A DNA stretch of 64,000 nt from contig NZ_JBASAD010000024.1 of assembly GCF_049650445.1 (NCBI RefSeq), forward strand, positions 1 through 64,000, read 5' to 3'. The position numbers and the translations under genes were made by a program. Each line of letters opens with the position of its first letter. Within the stretch, counting starts at the first letter, position 1. The DNA is from Castellaniella sp049650445. GTDB lineage: Bacteria > Pseudomonadota > Gammaproteobacteria > Burkholderiales > Burkholderiaceae_B. This document shows positions 41,754-54,304 of the stretch, piece by piece. The notes under the pieces were generated by a model that saw only the letters and a program-made list of their open reading frames with translations, was not told the DNA's origin and did not search any database.

Positions 41754-43217
41754 TCAGCGCGGCAACACCGACGAACCCATCAGATACTCGTCCACCGACC
41801 GCGCGCACTGCCGCCCCTCGCGGATCGCCCACACCACCAGCGACTGGCCACGCCGCATATCCCCCGCCGCAAACACCTTCGCCCGGGAACTGCAGTAATC
41901 ATCCGTGTTCGCCCGCGCATTCCCGCGTCCGTCCATCTCCACCCCGAACGCCTCCAGCACCGACCGCACCGGCGACACGAACCCCATCGCCAGCAGCACC
42001 AGATCCGCCTGGACCTCGAACTGCGAATCCTTCACCTCGCGCATCTTCATCTGCCCGGTGGCCTTGTCCTTCAACCATTCCAGACGCGTCGCCACCAGCT
42101 TTTCCACCTTGCCGCCCTTGCCCTCGAAAGATTGCGTCCCCACCGCCCAATCGCGCTGGCAACCTTCCTCGTGCGAAGATGAAGTGCGCAGCCGGATCGG
42201 CCAATAAGGCCAGGTCTGCAGCTTGTCTTCTTCTTCCGGCGGACGGAACATCAGCTCGAACTGCGTCACCGACGCCGCGCCCTGGCGATTGCTCGTCCCC
42301 ACGCAGTCCGACCCCGTATCGCCGCCGCCGATCACCACCACGTGCTTGCCCTTCGCGCTGATCGGCTTGGCAATGCGGTCGCCATGATTCACCTTGTTCT
42401 GCTGCCGCAGAAAATCCATCGCGAAATGCACCCCGCGCAACTCGCGGCCCGGCACCGGCAGATCGCGCGGCTGCTCCGACCCGCCCGCCAGCACCACCGC
42501 GTCATACTGCGCCATCAGCTCGTCGGGCGTCACCACCGTCAGCCCGTCCTCCGCGTGCGCGGCCTCGCCCACATAGGTCGAGGGAAAGAACTCCACCCCC
42601 TCGGCTTCCATCTGCGCCAGACGCCGGTCAATGTGCAGTTTTTCCAGCTTGAAATCCGGAATCCCGTAGCGCAGCAGCCCGCCGATGCGATTGCTCTTTT
42701 CATAGACCGCCACACTGTGTCCGGCGCGCGCCAACTGCTGCGCACAGGCCAGGCCGGCCGGCCCGGAGCCGATCACCGCGACCCGCTTGCCCGTCTTGCG
42801 CGCGGGCGGCTGCGGCACCACCCAGCCTTCCTTCCAGCCACGCTCGATGATCGTGTGCTCGATCGACTTGATGCCCACCGCATCGTCATTCAGATTCAGC
42901 GTACAGGCCGCCTCGCAAGGCGCCGGGCAGATGCGGCCGGTGAATTCCGGAAAATTGTTGGTCGACAGCAGCACGTCCAGCGCGCGCTTCCAGTCCTGGC
43001 GGTAGACCAGGTCGTTCCAGTCCGGAATGATGTTGTTGACCGGACAGCCATGCGTGCAGAACGGCACCCCGCAGTCCATGCAGCGCGTGCCCTGGACACG
43101 GGCCTGCTCGTCGGTCAGCGGCGAGACGAATTCCTTCCAGTGACGCAGGCGGGATTCCGGGGCCTCGTAAGCCGGCTTGACCCGCGCGAATTCCATGAAA
43201 CCAGTGATTTTTCCCAT
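41754..43217 (-). CDS. gltD: Glutamate synthase (NADPH) small subunit
   Basis: Electron-input subunit of NADPH-GOGAT, 487 residues. N-terminal cysteines CMDCGVPFCTHGCPVNN bind the iron-sulfur clusters; GSGPAGLACAQQLARAGH binds FAD; VVIGGGDTGSDCVGTSNRQG binds NADPH; the terminal VFAAGDMRRGQSLVVWAI is the second FAD contact. The start at 43217 (MGKITGFMEFAR) has AAGGAA upstream and lies 14 bases after the gltB stop. Together with GltB it makes two glutamates from glutamine and 2-oxoglutarate. Confidence 0.94.
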   Translation of the reverse strand: MGKITGFMEFARVKPAYEAPESRLRHWKEFVSPLTDEQARVQGTRCMDCGVPFCTHGCPVNNIIPDWNDLVYRQDWKRALDVLLSTNNFPEFTGRICPAPCEAACTLNLNDDAVGIKSIEHTIIERGWKEGWVVPQPPARKTGKRVAVIGSGPAGLACAQQLARAGHSVAVYEKSNRIGGLLRYGIPDFKLEKLHIDRRLAQMEAEGVEFFPSTYVGEAAHAEDGLTVVTPDELMAQYDAVVLAGGSEQPRDLPVPGRELRGVHFAMDFLRQQNKVNHGDRIAKPISAKGKHVVVIGGGDTGSDCVGTSNRQGAASVTQFELMFRPPEEEDKLQTWPYWPIRLRTSSSHEEGCQRDWAVGTQSFEGKGGKVEKLVATRLEWLKDKATGQMKMREVKDSQFEVQADLVLLAMGFVSPVRSVLEAFGVEMDGRGNARANTDDYCSSRAKVFAAGDMRRGQSLVVWAIREGRQCARSVDEYLMGSSVLPR

Positions 43218-43231
43218 GATGCAATGTTCCT

Positions 43232-47923
<4,692 letters not shown>

Positions 47924-48015
47924 GGCAGAACTCGCGAGGCGGAAAACGGGTACCGGTTCGAACGGCAGAACAGGGAAATTACCGCCCCAAGTCCTTGGTG
48001 ACAATAGGATTTTTT

Positions 48016-48078
48016 ATTGATGCGTCCCTATTTATAAAGCCAGCATTGATTTATACACATATATAGGGACGCATCAAT
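48016..48078. repeat. Perfect 16-base inverted repeat with AT-rich 31-base centre
   Basis: ATTGATGCGTCCCTAT (48016-48031) and its exact reverse complement ATAGGGACGCATCAAT (48063-48078) enclose an AT-rich 31-base centre in the gap between gltB and the DnrO-like gene. On each strand the potential hairpin is not followed by a T-run (A-run on the minus strand), so it is not a classical terminator. Options are a small non-autonomous mobile element (no clear target duplication seen), an operator for a large dimer, or an RNA hairpin in the gltB leader. The rest of 47924-48196 is unusually AT-rich and holds nothing else recognised. Confidence 0.8.
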
Positions 48079-48196
48079 TGATTTGAAATGAAAAAGCTTC
48101 TCCTGTCAGCAGAGCTTCAGATTCACGGGAAAATACGGATTGAACAGGGCTGGGATTTTTTTGCGGCCACCAGGCCCGGGCGCGCCGCCCGCCCGA

Positions 48197-48691
48197 TCAA
48201 TGGGGAATGCCAACCGCCTGCCAGCCGGGATGGTTGAAATACTCTCCATACTGGTTCAGCGCCCGCGCCAACTGCACGACGCCGGCGGCGCGCGGCTGCC
48301 CGGCCTGCTTGCCGCCTGCCACCTCAATGCCCTGAACCACGTCGGCCAGAACGACGTGCAGCACGGCATCAGCCTGCGGGCTCAGCTTGCAGTTCTCGAC
48401 GACATACGCCACTTCACGGCCGGCCTGGGCGCTCAGCGCATCATATTGCGCGTCGGTCAGCGTGCCCTCATGTGCGGCCGGCAGCGCCTGCGCCACCGAC
48501 TGATGCAGATTGCCCATGGCCAGGCGCAGGGGTTCGTCGGTCGCCCACTTGCTGCCGTGGTCCAGGGTCAGCGCCGTAGCCGGAGCATCGCCGTGATCGT
48601 GTGCATCGGCTGCAGAGGCAGGGCTGCCGACCAGGGCCAAAGGCAGCGCCAGGCACAGGGCGGGCAGGAAACGGAGGGTTCGGATTTTCAT
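48197..48691 (-). CDS. Periplasmic DnrO-like protein of the ECF cassette
   Basis: Secreted protein of 164 residues. The signal peptide is LPALCLALPLALVGSPASAA, and the mature N-terminus is histidine/aspartate-rich (DAHDHGDAPA), possibly metal-binding. The body (TLDHGSKWATDEPLRLAMGN, TLTDAQYDALSAQAGREVAY, VVENCKLSPQADAVLHVVLA) matches a small family found near copper or other metal resistance genes and sometimes labelled DnrO; the biochemical role is unknown. Start ATG 48691 has AAAGGAAC upstream. It has its own ECF-type promoter at 48738-48766, so it is a likely target of the sigma factor encoded at 49676-50224. Confidence 0.7.
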   Translation of the reverse strand: MKIRTLRFLPALCLALPLALVGSPASAADAHDHGDAPATALTLDHGSKWATDEPLRLAMGNLHQSVAQALPAAHEGTLTDAQYDALSAQAGREVAYVVENCKLSPQADAVLHVVLADVVQGIEVAGGKQAGQPRAAGVVQLARALNQYGEYFNHPGWQAVGIPH

Positions 48692-48737
48692 GAGACGGTT
48701 CCTTTGAAAGTCAGAGAAATGTCGTTGCGACATTCCA

Positions 48738-48766
48738 ATAAACGAACCACCCCGCTCAAAGTTCCC
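48738..48766 (-). promoter_or_regulatory. ECF-type promoter before the DnrO-like gene
   Basis: The minus strand has GGGAACTTT, 13 bases, then CGTTTAT. This is the GGAAC-N16-CGTT form of many ECF promoters and has the same 9-mer and the same 13-base spacer as the promoter before the sigma gene (50232-50259). It starts 8 bases after the stop of the upstream gene and would give a leader of about 40 bases. Confidence 0.7.
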
Positions 48767-48773
48767 TCCACGA

Positions 48774-49235
48774 TCACCGACCGGCGCCGTGCAGACGCCG
48801 GATCTCTGCGGCGGGGTCCCCGTATTCCCGCACCAGCAGGCTCTTGAGCGCCGCCCTCTGACCGGCGTCGAGCAAGGCCTGCTCGGCCAGAAGCTGGGCG
48901 ACGACCCGCTGCTGCTGTTCATCCTGGAGCCCGGCGATCCGTTCCCGCAGCGCGGCCACCCGGCCCCGATCCGGCGCATCAGCGAAAATCGCGTCCAGCA
49001 GGGCATCGCGCTGGGCATGAATGTCAGCCCAGTTCCGTGCCAGATCCCGCAGAAAGGGCTGCTCCAGAGCATCCCAGGCTTCGCGCTGGACGGGAGACAG
49101 GCCCAGCCGGTCCGCCAGGACCGCGTCATGCGCAGGCGCCGCCGTCCCCAGATGCCGGTAGGCGACCGCGACGGCGAACCCCAGGTTCAGGGCCAGGGAT
49201 GCGGCCAGCAGAGGTTTCAAGATACGGCTGTTCAT
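48774..49235 (-). CDS. CpxP/ZraP/CnrX-like periplasmic metal sensor
   Basis: Protein of 153 residues anchored or secreted by one N-terminal hydrophobic segment (LKPLLAASLALNLGFAVAVA). The remainder is helical, with LGLSPVQREAWDALEQPFLR and LQDEQQQRVVAQLLAEQALL, resembling the heavy-metal resistance/LTXXQ-like periplasmic sensors that modulate anti-sigma factors (as CnrX does). The start ATG 49235 overlaps the anti-sigma stop (ATGA), so the genes are coupled. It has few His and no Cys in the mature part, and the metal, if any, cannot be named. Confidence 0.72.
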   Translation of the reverse strand: MNSRILKPLLAASLALNLGFAVAVAYRHLGTAAPAHDAVLADRLGLSPVQREAWDALEQPFLRDLARNWADIHAQRDALLDAIFADAPDRGRVAALRERIAGLQDEQQQRVVAQLLAEQALLDAGQRAALKSLLVREYGDPAAEIRRLHGAGR

Positions 49236-49660
49236 GTGTGCTCCTCGGGTGTGCCGCACAGGCCGGGGGCGCACAAGCCACCCGGGGGCACGGGGTCGAA
49301 CAGGGACATCCAGACGGCCGGAGCGGCCTGACCGGGTGCCGCACCCAGGCCGGACCAGGCGCCCAGGCCCAGACCCAGCGCCAGGGAAGCCGCCACCGCC
49401 AGACCGGCCGGCCAGCCGCCGACCCAGGCACGCCAGTCCGGCATGGACACGGAGCGGCGTCGACGGTATGGACGCGCCAGATCGAGCCCGGGCAGGGGGT
49501 CCGGCAGGGCGTGCAGGGCGTCGGACAGGCCGCGCAGGGCGGCCAGTTCCCCGGAGCAAAGCGGGCAGGTCTGGAGATGCGCCTGGATCAGTGCTCGACG
49601 CCGAGGCGTGCGAGGCCCATCGAGCCAGGAGGACAACAGGACGGTTCTGGGACAAGGCAT
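49232..49660 (-). CDS. Zinc-finger anti-sigma factor with periplasmic Cys pair
   Basis: Membrane anti-sigma factor of 142 residues. The cytoplasmic part has the zf-HC2 ligands H28, C32 and C35 in IQAHLQTCPLCSGEL. One membrane segment spans about residues 84-106 (PAGLAVAASLALGLGLGAW). The short periplasmic tail ends FDPVPPGGLCAPGLCGTPEE with C130 and C135, a possible metal or redox sensing pair. GAGGAG 8 bases before ATG 49660 decides the start; an earlier ATG at 49675 adds five residues. It lies between the sigma gene and the CpxP-like gene, with an ATGA overlap to the latter. Confidence 0.82.
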   Translation of the reverse strand: MPCPRTVLLSSWLDGPRTPRRRALIQAHLQTCPLCSGELAALRGLSDALHALPDPLPGLDLARPYRRRRSVSMPDWRAWVGGWPAGLAVAASLALGLGLGAWSGLGAAPGQAAPAVWMSLFDPVPPGGLCAPGLCGTPEEHT

Positions 49661-49675
49661 GGCGATTCTCCTCAT

Positions 49676-50224
49676 TCAGCGGCGCAGGGCTTCCAACAGG
49701 GCGGCCCGCGCCCGGGCGATCCGGGACCGAACGGTGCCAGGGCTCAGATCCAGGGCGCGCGCAATGTCGTCGTAGGACAGATCCTCGATTTCTCGTAACA
49801 GCAGGACTTCGCGATGCGCGGGCGACAGGGTCGCCAGCGCGGACTCCAGTTGACTCACTTTTCGGGCGATTTCCAGGCGGGCGTGCGGCCCGGGCGCGGG
49901 GTCGGGCACGTCCAGAACGGCATCCAGCGGTTCGGTCCGCGCATGCCGGGCCCGGCGCAGATAGTCCAGGGCCCGGTTGTGCGCAATGCGGAACAACCAG
50001 GTCCGGAACGCGGCCTGCGGCCGCCAGCCGGGCAGCGCCTGGAAAGCCTTCAGAAAGGTGTCCTGCGCCAGATCGCGGGCCGTCTCGGGATCACGGATCA
50101 TCCGCGCCAGGTAGCGATGAATCGCTCCTTGATGGCGCTCGACCAGCCACGCATAGGCGCGCCGGTCCCCGGCGCTGGCCCGCACCGCCTGTCGCTTCTC
50201 TTCGGAATCGATTTCTGTGTCCAC
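49676..50224 (-). CDS. ECF sigma factor, RpoE-like
   Basis: Sigma factor of 182 residues as annotated here. Region 2 shows AYAWLVERHQGAIHRYLARM, DPETARDLAQDTFLKAFQAL and FRTWLFRIAHNRALDYLRRA. Region 4 shows ATLSPAHREVLLLREIEDLS followed by YDDIARALDLSPGTVRSRIA. The start is uncertain: the frame is open to ATG 50362, which would overlap the divergent mlaF start. GTG 50224 fits the N-terminus of the family but sits almost at the transcription start predicted from the ECF promoter, and GTG 50185 is a further option. It heads the four-gene cassette sigma, anti-sigma, CpxP-like, DnrO-like. Confidence 0.85.
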   Translation of the reverse strand: MDTEIDSEEKRQAVRASAGDRRAYAWLVERHQGAIHRYLARMIRDPETARDLAQDTFLKAFQALPGWRPQAAFRTWLFRIAHNRALDYLRRARHARTEPLDAVLDVPDPAPGPHARLEIARKVSQLESALATLSPAHREVLLLREIEDLSYDDIARALDLSPGTVRSRIARARAALLEALRR

Positions 50225-50231
50225 ATCCGCT

Positions 50232-50259
50232 ATAACGCGCCACGCCGTCAAAAGTTCCC
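50232..50259 (-). promoter_or_regulatory. ECF-type autoregulatory promoter before the sigma gene
   Basis: The minus strand reads GGGAACTTT, 13 bases, then CGTTATA, matching the promoter at 48738-48766 in the -35 9-mer, the spacer length and the CGTT core. Two copies with the same geometry in one small cassette indicate that this sigma factor reads both. The predicted transcript starts only a few bases before GTG 50224. Confidence 0.7.
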
Positions 50260-50353
50260 GGGCCGTTTCCCGGCGGTCCTCGCTCTCGCGACGACCAGAA
50301 AGCCGGCGGACAGGGCCAGGGTACAATGCCACACTGGAATCGATTGGTCCAAC

Positions 50354-51175
50354 ATGACGCATACCGACCCCGCCCCCCTTGTCACATTCGACGGTGTTTC
50401 GCTCGGCTACGGCGAATTCACCGTGCTGCGCGACGTCGACCTGCGGGTCATGCCGGGGCAGGTCGTCGCCATGATGGGCGGATCAGGTTCGGGCAAGACG
50501 ACGCTCTTACGAGCGGTGACCGGGCAGTTGCCGGCGCAGGCCGGGCGTATTTCGGTGTTTGGCCGCGACATGGCCGAACTGCGGGGCGAATCCCTGCGCG
50601 AGACCCGCCAGCGTATGGGCGTGCTGTTCCAGGGCGGTGCGCTGTTTACGGATTTGAACGTGTTCGAGAACGTGGCGTTTCCGCTGCGCGAACACACCTG
50701 CATTTCCGAACACCAGATTCTGGAACGGGTGCTGGACAAGCTGCAGGCGGTGGGTCTGCGGCACGCGGCGCATCTGCGAATCTCGGAGATTTCCGGCGGG
50801 ATGGCGCGGCGCGTGGCGCTGGCGCGGGCGATCGTGCTGGAACCCGAACTCATTCTGTATGACGAACCCTTCGCCGGGCTGGACCCGATTTCTCTGGGCA
50901 TCACGGCGCAATTGATCCGCACGCTGACGGACCAGTTGGGCTGCGCGTCGATCCTGATCACGCACGACGTGGCGGAATCTTTCGCCATCGCGGATCAGGT
51001 GTACCTGATCGGCCAGGGCCGGCTGGTGGCCCGCGGCACACCGGCAGAACTGTCGGCCTCGCAAGACGAGTATCTGCAGCAGTTCCTGCAGGGTCGGCCC
51101 GACGGGCCGATCGGCTTCCACTATCCTCAGACGCCGGCCTTTGATCGCTGGCTGGCCGCCCGGAGGGCAGGATGA
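50354..51175 (+). CDS. mlaF: Mla phospholipid transport ATPase
   Basis: ATPase of the inner-membrane MlaFED complex, which moves phospholipids between the inner membrane and the periplasmic carrier MlaC to maintain outer-membrane asymmetry. The 273-residue protein has Walker A MMGGSGSGKTTLLRAVTGQL, signature EISGGMARRVALARAIVLEP, Walker B LILYDEPFAGLDPIS and the switch histidine in SILITHDVAESFA. ATG 50354 is chosen inside a longer frame. It overlaps mlaE by ATGA. A weak -10-like TACAAT at 50322-50327 is the only promoter hint. Confidence 0.93.
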   Translation: MTHTDPAPLVTFDGVSLGYGEFTVLRDVDLRVMPGQVVAMMGGSGSGKTTLLRAVTGQLPAQAGRISVFGRDMAELRGESLRETRQRMGVLFQGGALFTDLNVFENVAFPLREHTCISEHQILERVLDKLQAVGLRHAAHLRISEISGGMARRVALARAIVLEPELILYDEPFAGLDPISLGITAQLIRTLTDQLGCASILITHDVAESFAIADQVYLIGQGRLVARGTPAELSASQDEYLQQFLQGRPDGPIGFHYPQTPAFDRWLAARRAG

Positions 51176-51960
51176 GTACGTTTGCGCAACGCATCGCTGC
51201 GCTGGGGCACGGCTTCGTGTCCATGATCGCCGGCCTGGGCGCCTTTGTCCGCCTGTTCGGTGCCATTCTGGCGCGCAGCAGCGTGCTGCTGCGCCGCCCG
51301 CGCCTGACGGCCCAGCAGGTCCATTTCATCGGCAATCATTCTCTGCTGATCATCGGGGTCTCGGGTCTGTTCGTGGGCTTCGTGCTGGGCCTGCAAGGCT
51401 ATTACACGCTGAACCGCTACGGATCGGAACAGGCGCTCGGCCTGCTGGTGGCCCTGTCGCTGACGCGCGAACTGGGGCCGGTGGTCACGGCGCTGCTGTT
51501 CGCCGGGCGGGCCGGCACCTCGCTGACGGCGGAGATCGGCCTGATGAAGGCCGGCGAACAGATCTCGGCCATGGAAGTCATGGCCGTGGACCCCATCCGC
51601 CGTGTTCTGGCGCCGCGCTTCTGGGGCGGCGTGATCGCCATGCCGGTGCTGGCAGCGGTGTTTTCCATGGTCGGCATTCTGGGCGGCTGGTTCGTGGGCG
51701 TGGTGCTGATCGGCATCGACCCGGGCGCGTTCTGGTCGCAGATGCAAGGCGGGGTGGACGTGGTCGACGACGTGCTCAACGGCGTGATCAAGAGCCTGGT
51801 CTTTGGTATCGTCGTGACCCTGATCGCCCTCTACCAGGGCTGGACGGCACGCGCCACGCCCGAAGGCGTCTCTCGGGCCACCACCCGCACCGTGGTCAGC
51901 GGCGCCCTGGCGGTGCTGGGGCTGGATTTCCTGCTGACGGCGCTGATGTTCGCCCACTAA
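51172..51960 (+). CDS. mlaE: Mla phospholipid transport permease
   Basis: Permease of the MlaFED complex, 262 residues with about five to six hydrophobic segments. Family motifs include QQVHFIGNHSLLIIGVSGLF, LGLQGYYTLNRYGSEQALGL, LTRELGPVVTALLFAGRAGT and SLTAEIGLMKAGEQISAMEV, the conserved coupling region. It overlaps mlaF at the start and is followed 37 bases later by mlaD. Length and motifs are normal for the Burkholderiales version. Confidence 0.94.
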   Translation: MSTFAQRIAALGHGFVSMIAGLGAFVRLFGAILARSSVLLRRPRLTAQQVHFIGNHSLLIIGVSGLFVGFVLGLQGYYTLNRYGSEQALGLLVALSLTRELGPVVTALLFAGRAGTSLTAEIGLMKAGEQISAMEVMAVDPIRRVLAPRFWGGVIAMPVLAAVFSMVGILGGWFVGVVLIGIDPGAFWSQMQGGVDVVDDVLNGVIKSLVFGIVVTLIALYQGWTARATPEGVSRATTRTVVSGALAVLGLDFLLTALMFAH

Positions 51961-51997
51961 GGGCCTGTTCGCCAACTGAAACCTGCGGAACGAATTC

Positions 51998-52501
51998 ATG
52001 ACACGCGAAAAAACCGATTTCTGGGTAGGCCTGTTCATCCTGCTGGGCCTGATCGCTCTGGTGTTCCTGGCGCTGCGCGCCGGCAACATGAGCTCCTTTT
52101 CCTTCGCCCCCACCTACCGGGTGCAGGCGCATTTCGACAACGTGGGCAGCTTGAAGATCCGCGCGCCGATCAAGAGCAGCGGCGTGGTGGTCGGGCGGGT
52201 GTCCGCCATCGGCTTCGACAACCAGCGCTTCCAGGCCACGGTCACGATGGACCTGGAACAGCCCTATGTCTTCCCGAAGGATTCCTCGGCCTCGATCCTG
52301 ACTTCGGGCCTGCTGGGCGAGCAATACATCGGCCTGACCCCGGGCGGAGACGACAAGAACCTGGCCGATGGGGGCACGATCGAGTTCACGCAATCCGCCG
52401 TGGTACTGGAAGACCTGATCAGCAAATTCCTCTACAGCTCGGCCGAAAAAGAAGGCTCGAAGGGCGCGGAGGGCGCCGTCGCACCGGCAGCCAGCCATTG
52501 A
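51998..52501 (+). CDS. mlaD: Mla MCE-domain lipid-binding protein
   Basis: Periplasmic MCE protein of 167 residues anchored by one N-terminal segment (GLFILLGLIALVFLALRAGN). The MCE domain is visible as YRVQAHFDNVGSLKIRAPIK, SGVVVGRVSAIGFDNQRFQA, FPKDSSASILTSGLLGEQYI and GLTPGGDDKNLADGGTIEFT, with QSAVVLEDLISKFLYS forming the C-terminal helix. Hexamers form the lipid channel on MlaFE. It is 65 bases upstream of mlaA. Confidence 0.93.
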   Translation: MTREKTDFWVGLFILLGLIALVFLALRAGNMSSFSFAPTYRVQAHFDNVGSLKIRAPIKSSGVVVGRVSAIGFDNQRFQATVTMDLEQPYVFPKDSSASILTSGLLGEQYIGLTPGGDDKNLADGGTIEFTQSAVVLEDLISKFLYSSAEKEGSKGAEGAVAPAASH

Positions 52502-52566
52502 GCGGCTGCCCTTACAATATGCGACACTTCGACGTCCTCCCGGACCCCGACCCCACGAGACACGAC

Positions 52567-53406
52567 ATGAATTCCACCGCCCCGACGCTGGCCACGCCGC
52601 GTTCCCGACGCTTCACGGCCCGCACCGGGCTGGCCCTGGCGACCGCCGCCCTGCTGGCCGGCTGCGCGCAGGTGCCGCACCCCTCGCCCAACGATCCCTG
52701 GGAATCCTATAACCGGGGCATGTACGCCTTCAACGATACGGTGGACCGCGCGGTGCTCAAGCCCATCGCCACGGGCTACGAGACCGTCACGCCGCGCCCG
52801 GTGCGCACCTGTATCCACAACATCTTCAGCAACCTGAGCGACGTCTGGTCCGGCGTCAACAGCCTGCTGCAGGGGCGTGGCCGCGATTTCGTGGACACCT
52901 TCGGACGCGTGCTGTTCAACACCACGGCGGGCCTGGGCGGCTGCATCGACGTCGCTTCGATGCACGGCGCCCGCAAGATTCCCAACGATTTCGGCATGAC
53001 GCTGGGCGTCTGGGGCTTTGGCCAGGGGCCGTACTTCGTCCTGCCCTTCATGGGCCCCAGCACGGTGCGCGACGGGGTCGGCACGGCCGTCGCCCTGACG
53101 GTGCCTTCGAGCCCGGCCGCCGCCGTCTTCACCATCGACAACGTGCCGGTCCGCAATTCCATCCTGGGCCTGTACATCGTCGACACGCGCGCCAACCTGC
53201 TGGAAGCCGACCGCCTGGTGGACCAGATCGCGCTCGACAAGTACAGCTTCATCCGCGACGCCTACCTGCAGCGCCGCAAGTCCATGCTGGACAGCCGCCA
53301 GCAGGGCGGCCGCGCTTCGACGGCAGACGACCTGGACCGCGAGGCGGCGCCGGCCGATACGAATCTGCCGGTCTACGACGATCCGGACGAGACGCCGGCG
53401 AAATAA
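52567..53406 (+). CDS. mlaA: Outer-membrane lipoprotein MlaA (VacJ)
   Basis: Outer-membrane part of the Mla pathway, extracting misplaced phospholipids from the outer leaflet. The 279-residue lipoprotein has lipobox ALLAGC, then DPWESYNRGMYAFNDTVDRA, VRTCIHNIFSNLSDVWSGVN, FVDTFGRVLFNTTAGLGGCI and YFVLPFMGPSTVRDGVGTAV, all VacJ hallmarks. ATG 52567 is chosen because it precedes the signal peptide; the frame is open from 52498. The acidic tail after residue 240 is variable in the family. In E. coli mlaA is unlinked; here it is inside the operon, as usual in Burkholderiales. Confidence 0.93.
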   Translation: MNSTAPTLATPRSRRFTARTGLALATAALLAGCAQVPHPSPNDPWESYNRGMYAFNDTVDRAVLKPIATGYETVTPRPVRTCIHNIFSNLSDVWSGVNSLLQGRGRDFVDTFGRVLFNTTAGLGGCIDVASMHGARKIPNDFGMTLGVWGFGQGPYFVLPFMGPSTVRDGVGTAVALTVPSSPAAAVFTIDNVPVRNSILGLYIVDTRANLLEADRLVDQIALDKYSFIRDAYLQRRKSMLDSRQQGGRASTADDLDREAAPADTNLPVYDDPDETPAK

Positions 53407-53480
53407 TGCAAACCAGCCCGGGGGCGCGTTCGACCCGGGCACCGCTCCGCCCCACGCGGGTGGACGGCCACACGGAGACG

Positions 53481-54131
53481 ATGATGCACTTTTCTTCTTT
53501 CCTCCCGACCCTGCGCCGAGCGATCGGCCCGTGCCTGCTGGGCGCAGCCCTGGGCCTGTCCGCCGCCTCCGCCGGCGCGGCCGAACGCACGGTCGACCCC
53601 AAGGCCGCACCGAACGACTTCCTCGAAGCCGTCGCCAACAACATGCTGGACGCGGTCAAGGCCGATCCCCAGGCGCTGCACGGCGACCCGGGCCACATTG
53701 CGGACCTGGTGCGCCGCTACGCCATCCCCTACGTGGACATGAACAAGACGACGCGTCTGGCCGCGGGCCGCTACTGGCGCCAGGCCTCGGCGGCTCAACA
53801 GGATGCGCTGGTCCAGGCTTTCACGGGCACACTGATCCGCACCTACAGCGGGGCGTTCACGCGGGTGACGTCGGGCACGACGATCTCGCTGCTGCCTTTC
53901 CGGGGCGACCCGAAGGCGGACGACGCGGTCGTTCGCACGACGATCTCGCAGCAGAACAGCCCGGCGATCGGGGTGGACTACCGGCTGGAACAGACGGACG
54001 CGGGCTGGAAGGTCTACGATCTGAACGTAGAAGGCATCTGGCTGATCCAGAACTACCGCAACCAGTTCGCCTCCGAAATCAACCGCAGCGGCATCGACGG
54101 GCTGATCTCGGCGCTGAACGCGAAACAGTGA
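53481..54131 (+). CDS. mlaC: Periplasmic phospholipid shuttle MlaC
   Basis: Soluble periplasmic carrier between MlaA and MlaFED, 216 residues. The signal peptide is IGPCLLGAALGLSAASAGAA. The mature domain shows FLEAVANNMLDAVKADPQAL, YAIPYVDMNKTTRLAAGRYW, FTGTLIRTYSGAFTRVTSGT and GWKVYDLNVEGIWLIQNYRN, matching MlaC/Ttg2D. GGAG precedes the twin ATGs at 53481 and 53484; the first is used. The expected STAS-domain gene mlaB does not follow; 210 bases of non-coding sequence come next. Confidence 0.92.
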   Translation: MMHFSSFLPTLRRAIGPCLLGAALGLSAASAGAAERTVDPKAAPNDFLEAVANNMLDAVKADPQALHGDPGHIADLVRRYAIPYVDMNKTTRLAAGRYWRQASAAQQDALVQAFTGTLIRTYSGAFTRVTSGTTISLLPFRGDPKADDAVVRTTISQQNSPAIGVDYRLEQTDAGWKVYDLNVEGIWLIQNYRNQFASEINRSGIDGLISALNAKQ

Positions 54132-54171
54132 TTTTGTGTTCTAAACACGCCTGCACGCAGGCATGAAGGCA

Positions 54172-54193
54172 GGGCCGCCCTGTTCGGCGGTCC
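54172..54193 (+). terminator. GC-rich hairpin after mlaC
   Basis: GGGCCGCC at 54172-54179 pairs with GGCGGTCC at 54186-54193 (one mismatch, 6-base loop), following a smaller hairpin GCCTGC-AC-GCAGGC at 54149-54162. No T-run follows immediately. It lies between mlaC and the yadG promoter and probably ends the mla transcript. The stop codon of mlaC is followed at once by TTTTGTGTTCTAAA, as after gltD. Confidence 0.5.
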
Positions 54194-54298
54194 TTCCTCG
54201 TACGAACGGGCGGCGGGCAAACTCGGCCTACGGCCTCAAACAGTACCCGCCTTGTCTCCCGCTCTCCCTTCGGAAGCCGCCGGCGCCTCACGACCGCC

Positions 54299-54304
54299 TA
54301 TAAT
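54299..54304 (+). promoter_or_regulatory. Consensus -10 hexamer before yadG
   Basis: TATAAT occurs 37 bases before the yadG ATG at 54342. No good -35 hexamer is found at 16-18 bases; an activator or a weak -35 must be assumed. It supports starting a new transcript after the mlaC hairpin and argues for the start at 54342 rather than the open frame from 54252. Confidence 0.5.

Noticed and set aside
50225..50362. N-terminal extension of the ECF sigma factor from ATG 50362
   Set aside because: It would overlap the divergent mlaF start and run through the predicted ECF promoter; the extra 46 residues show no sigma-factor similarity.
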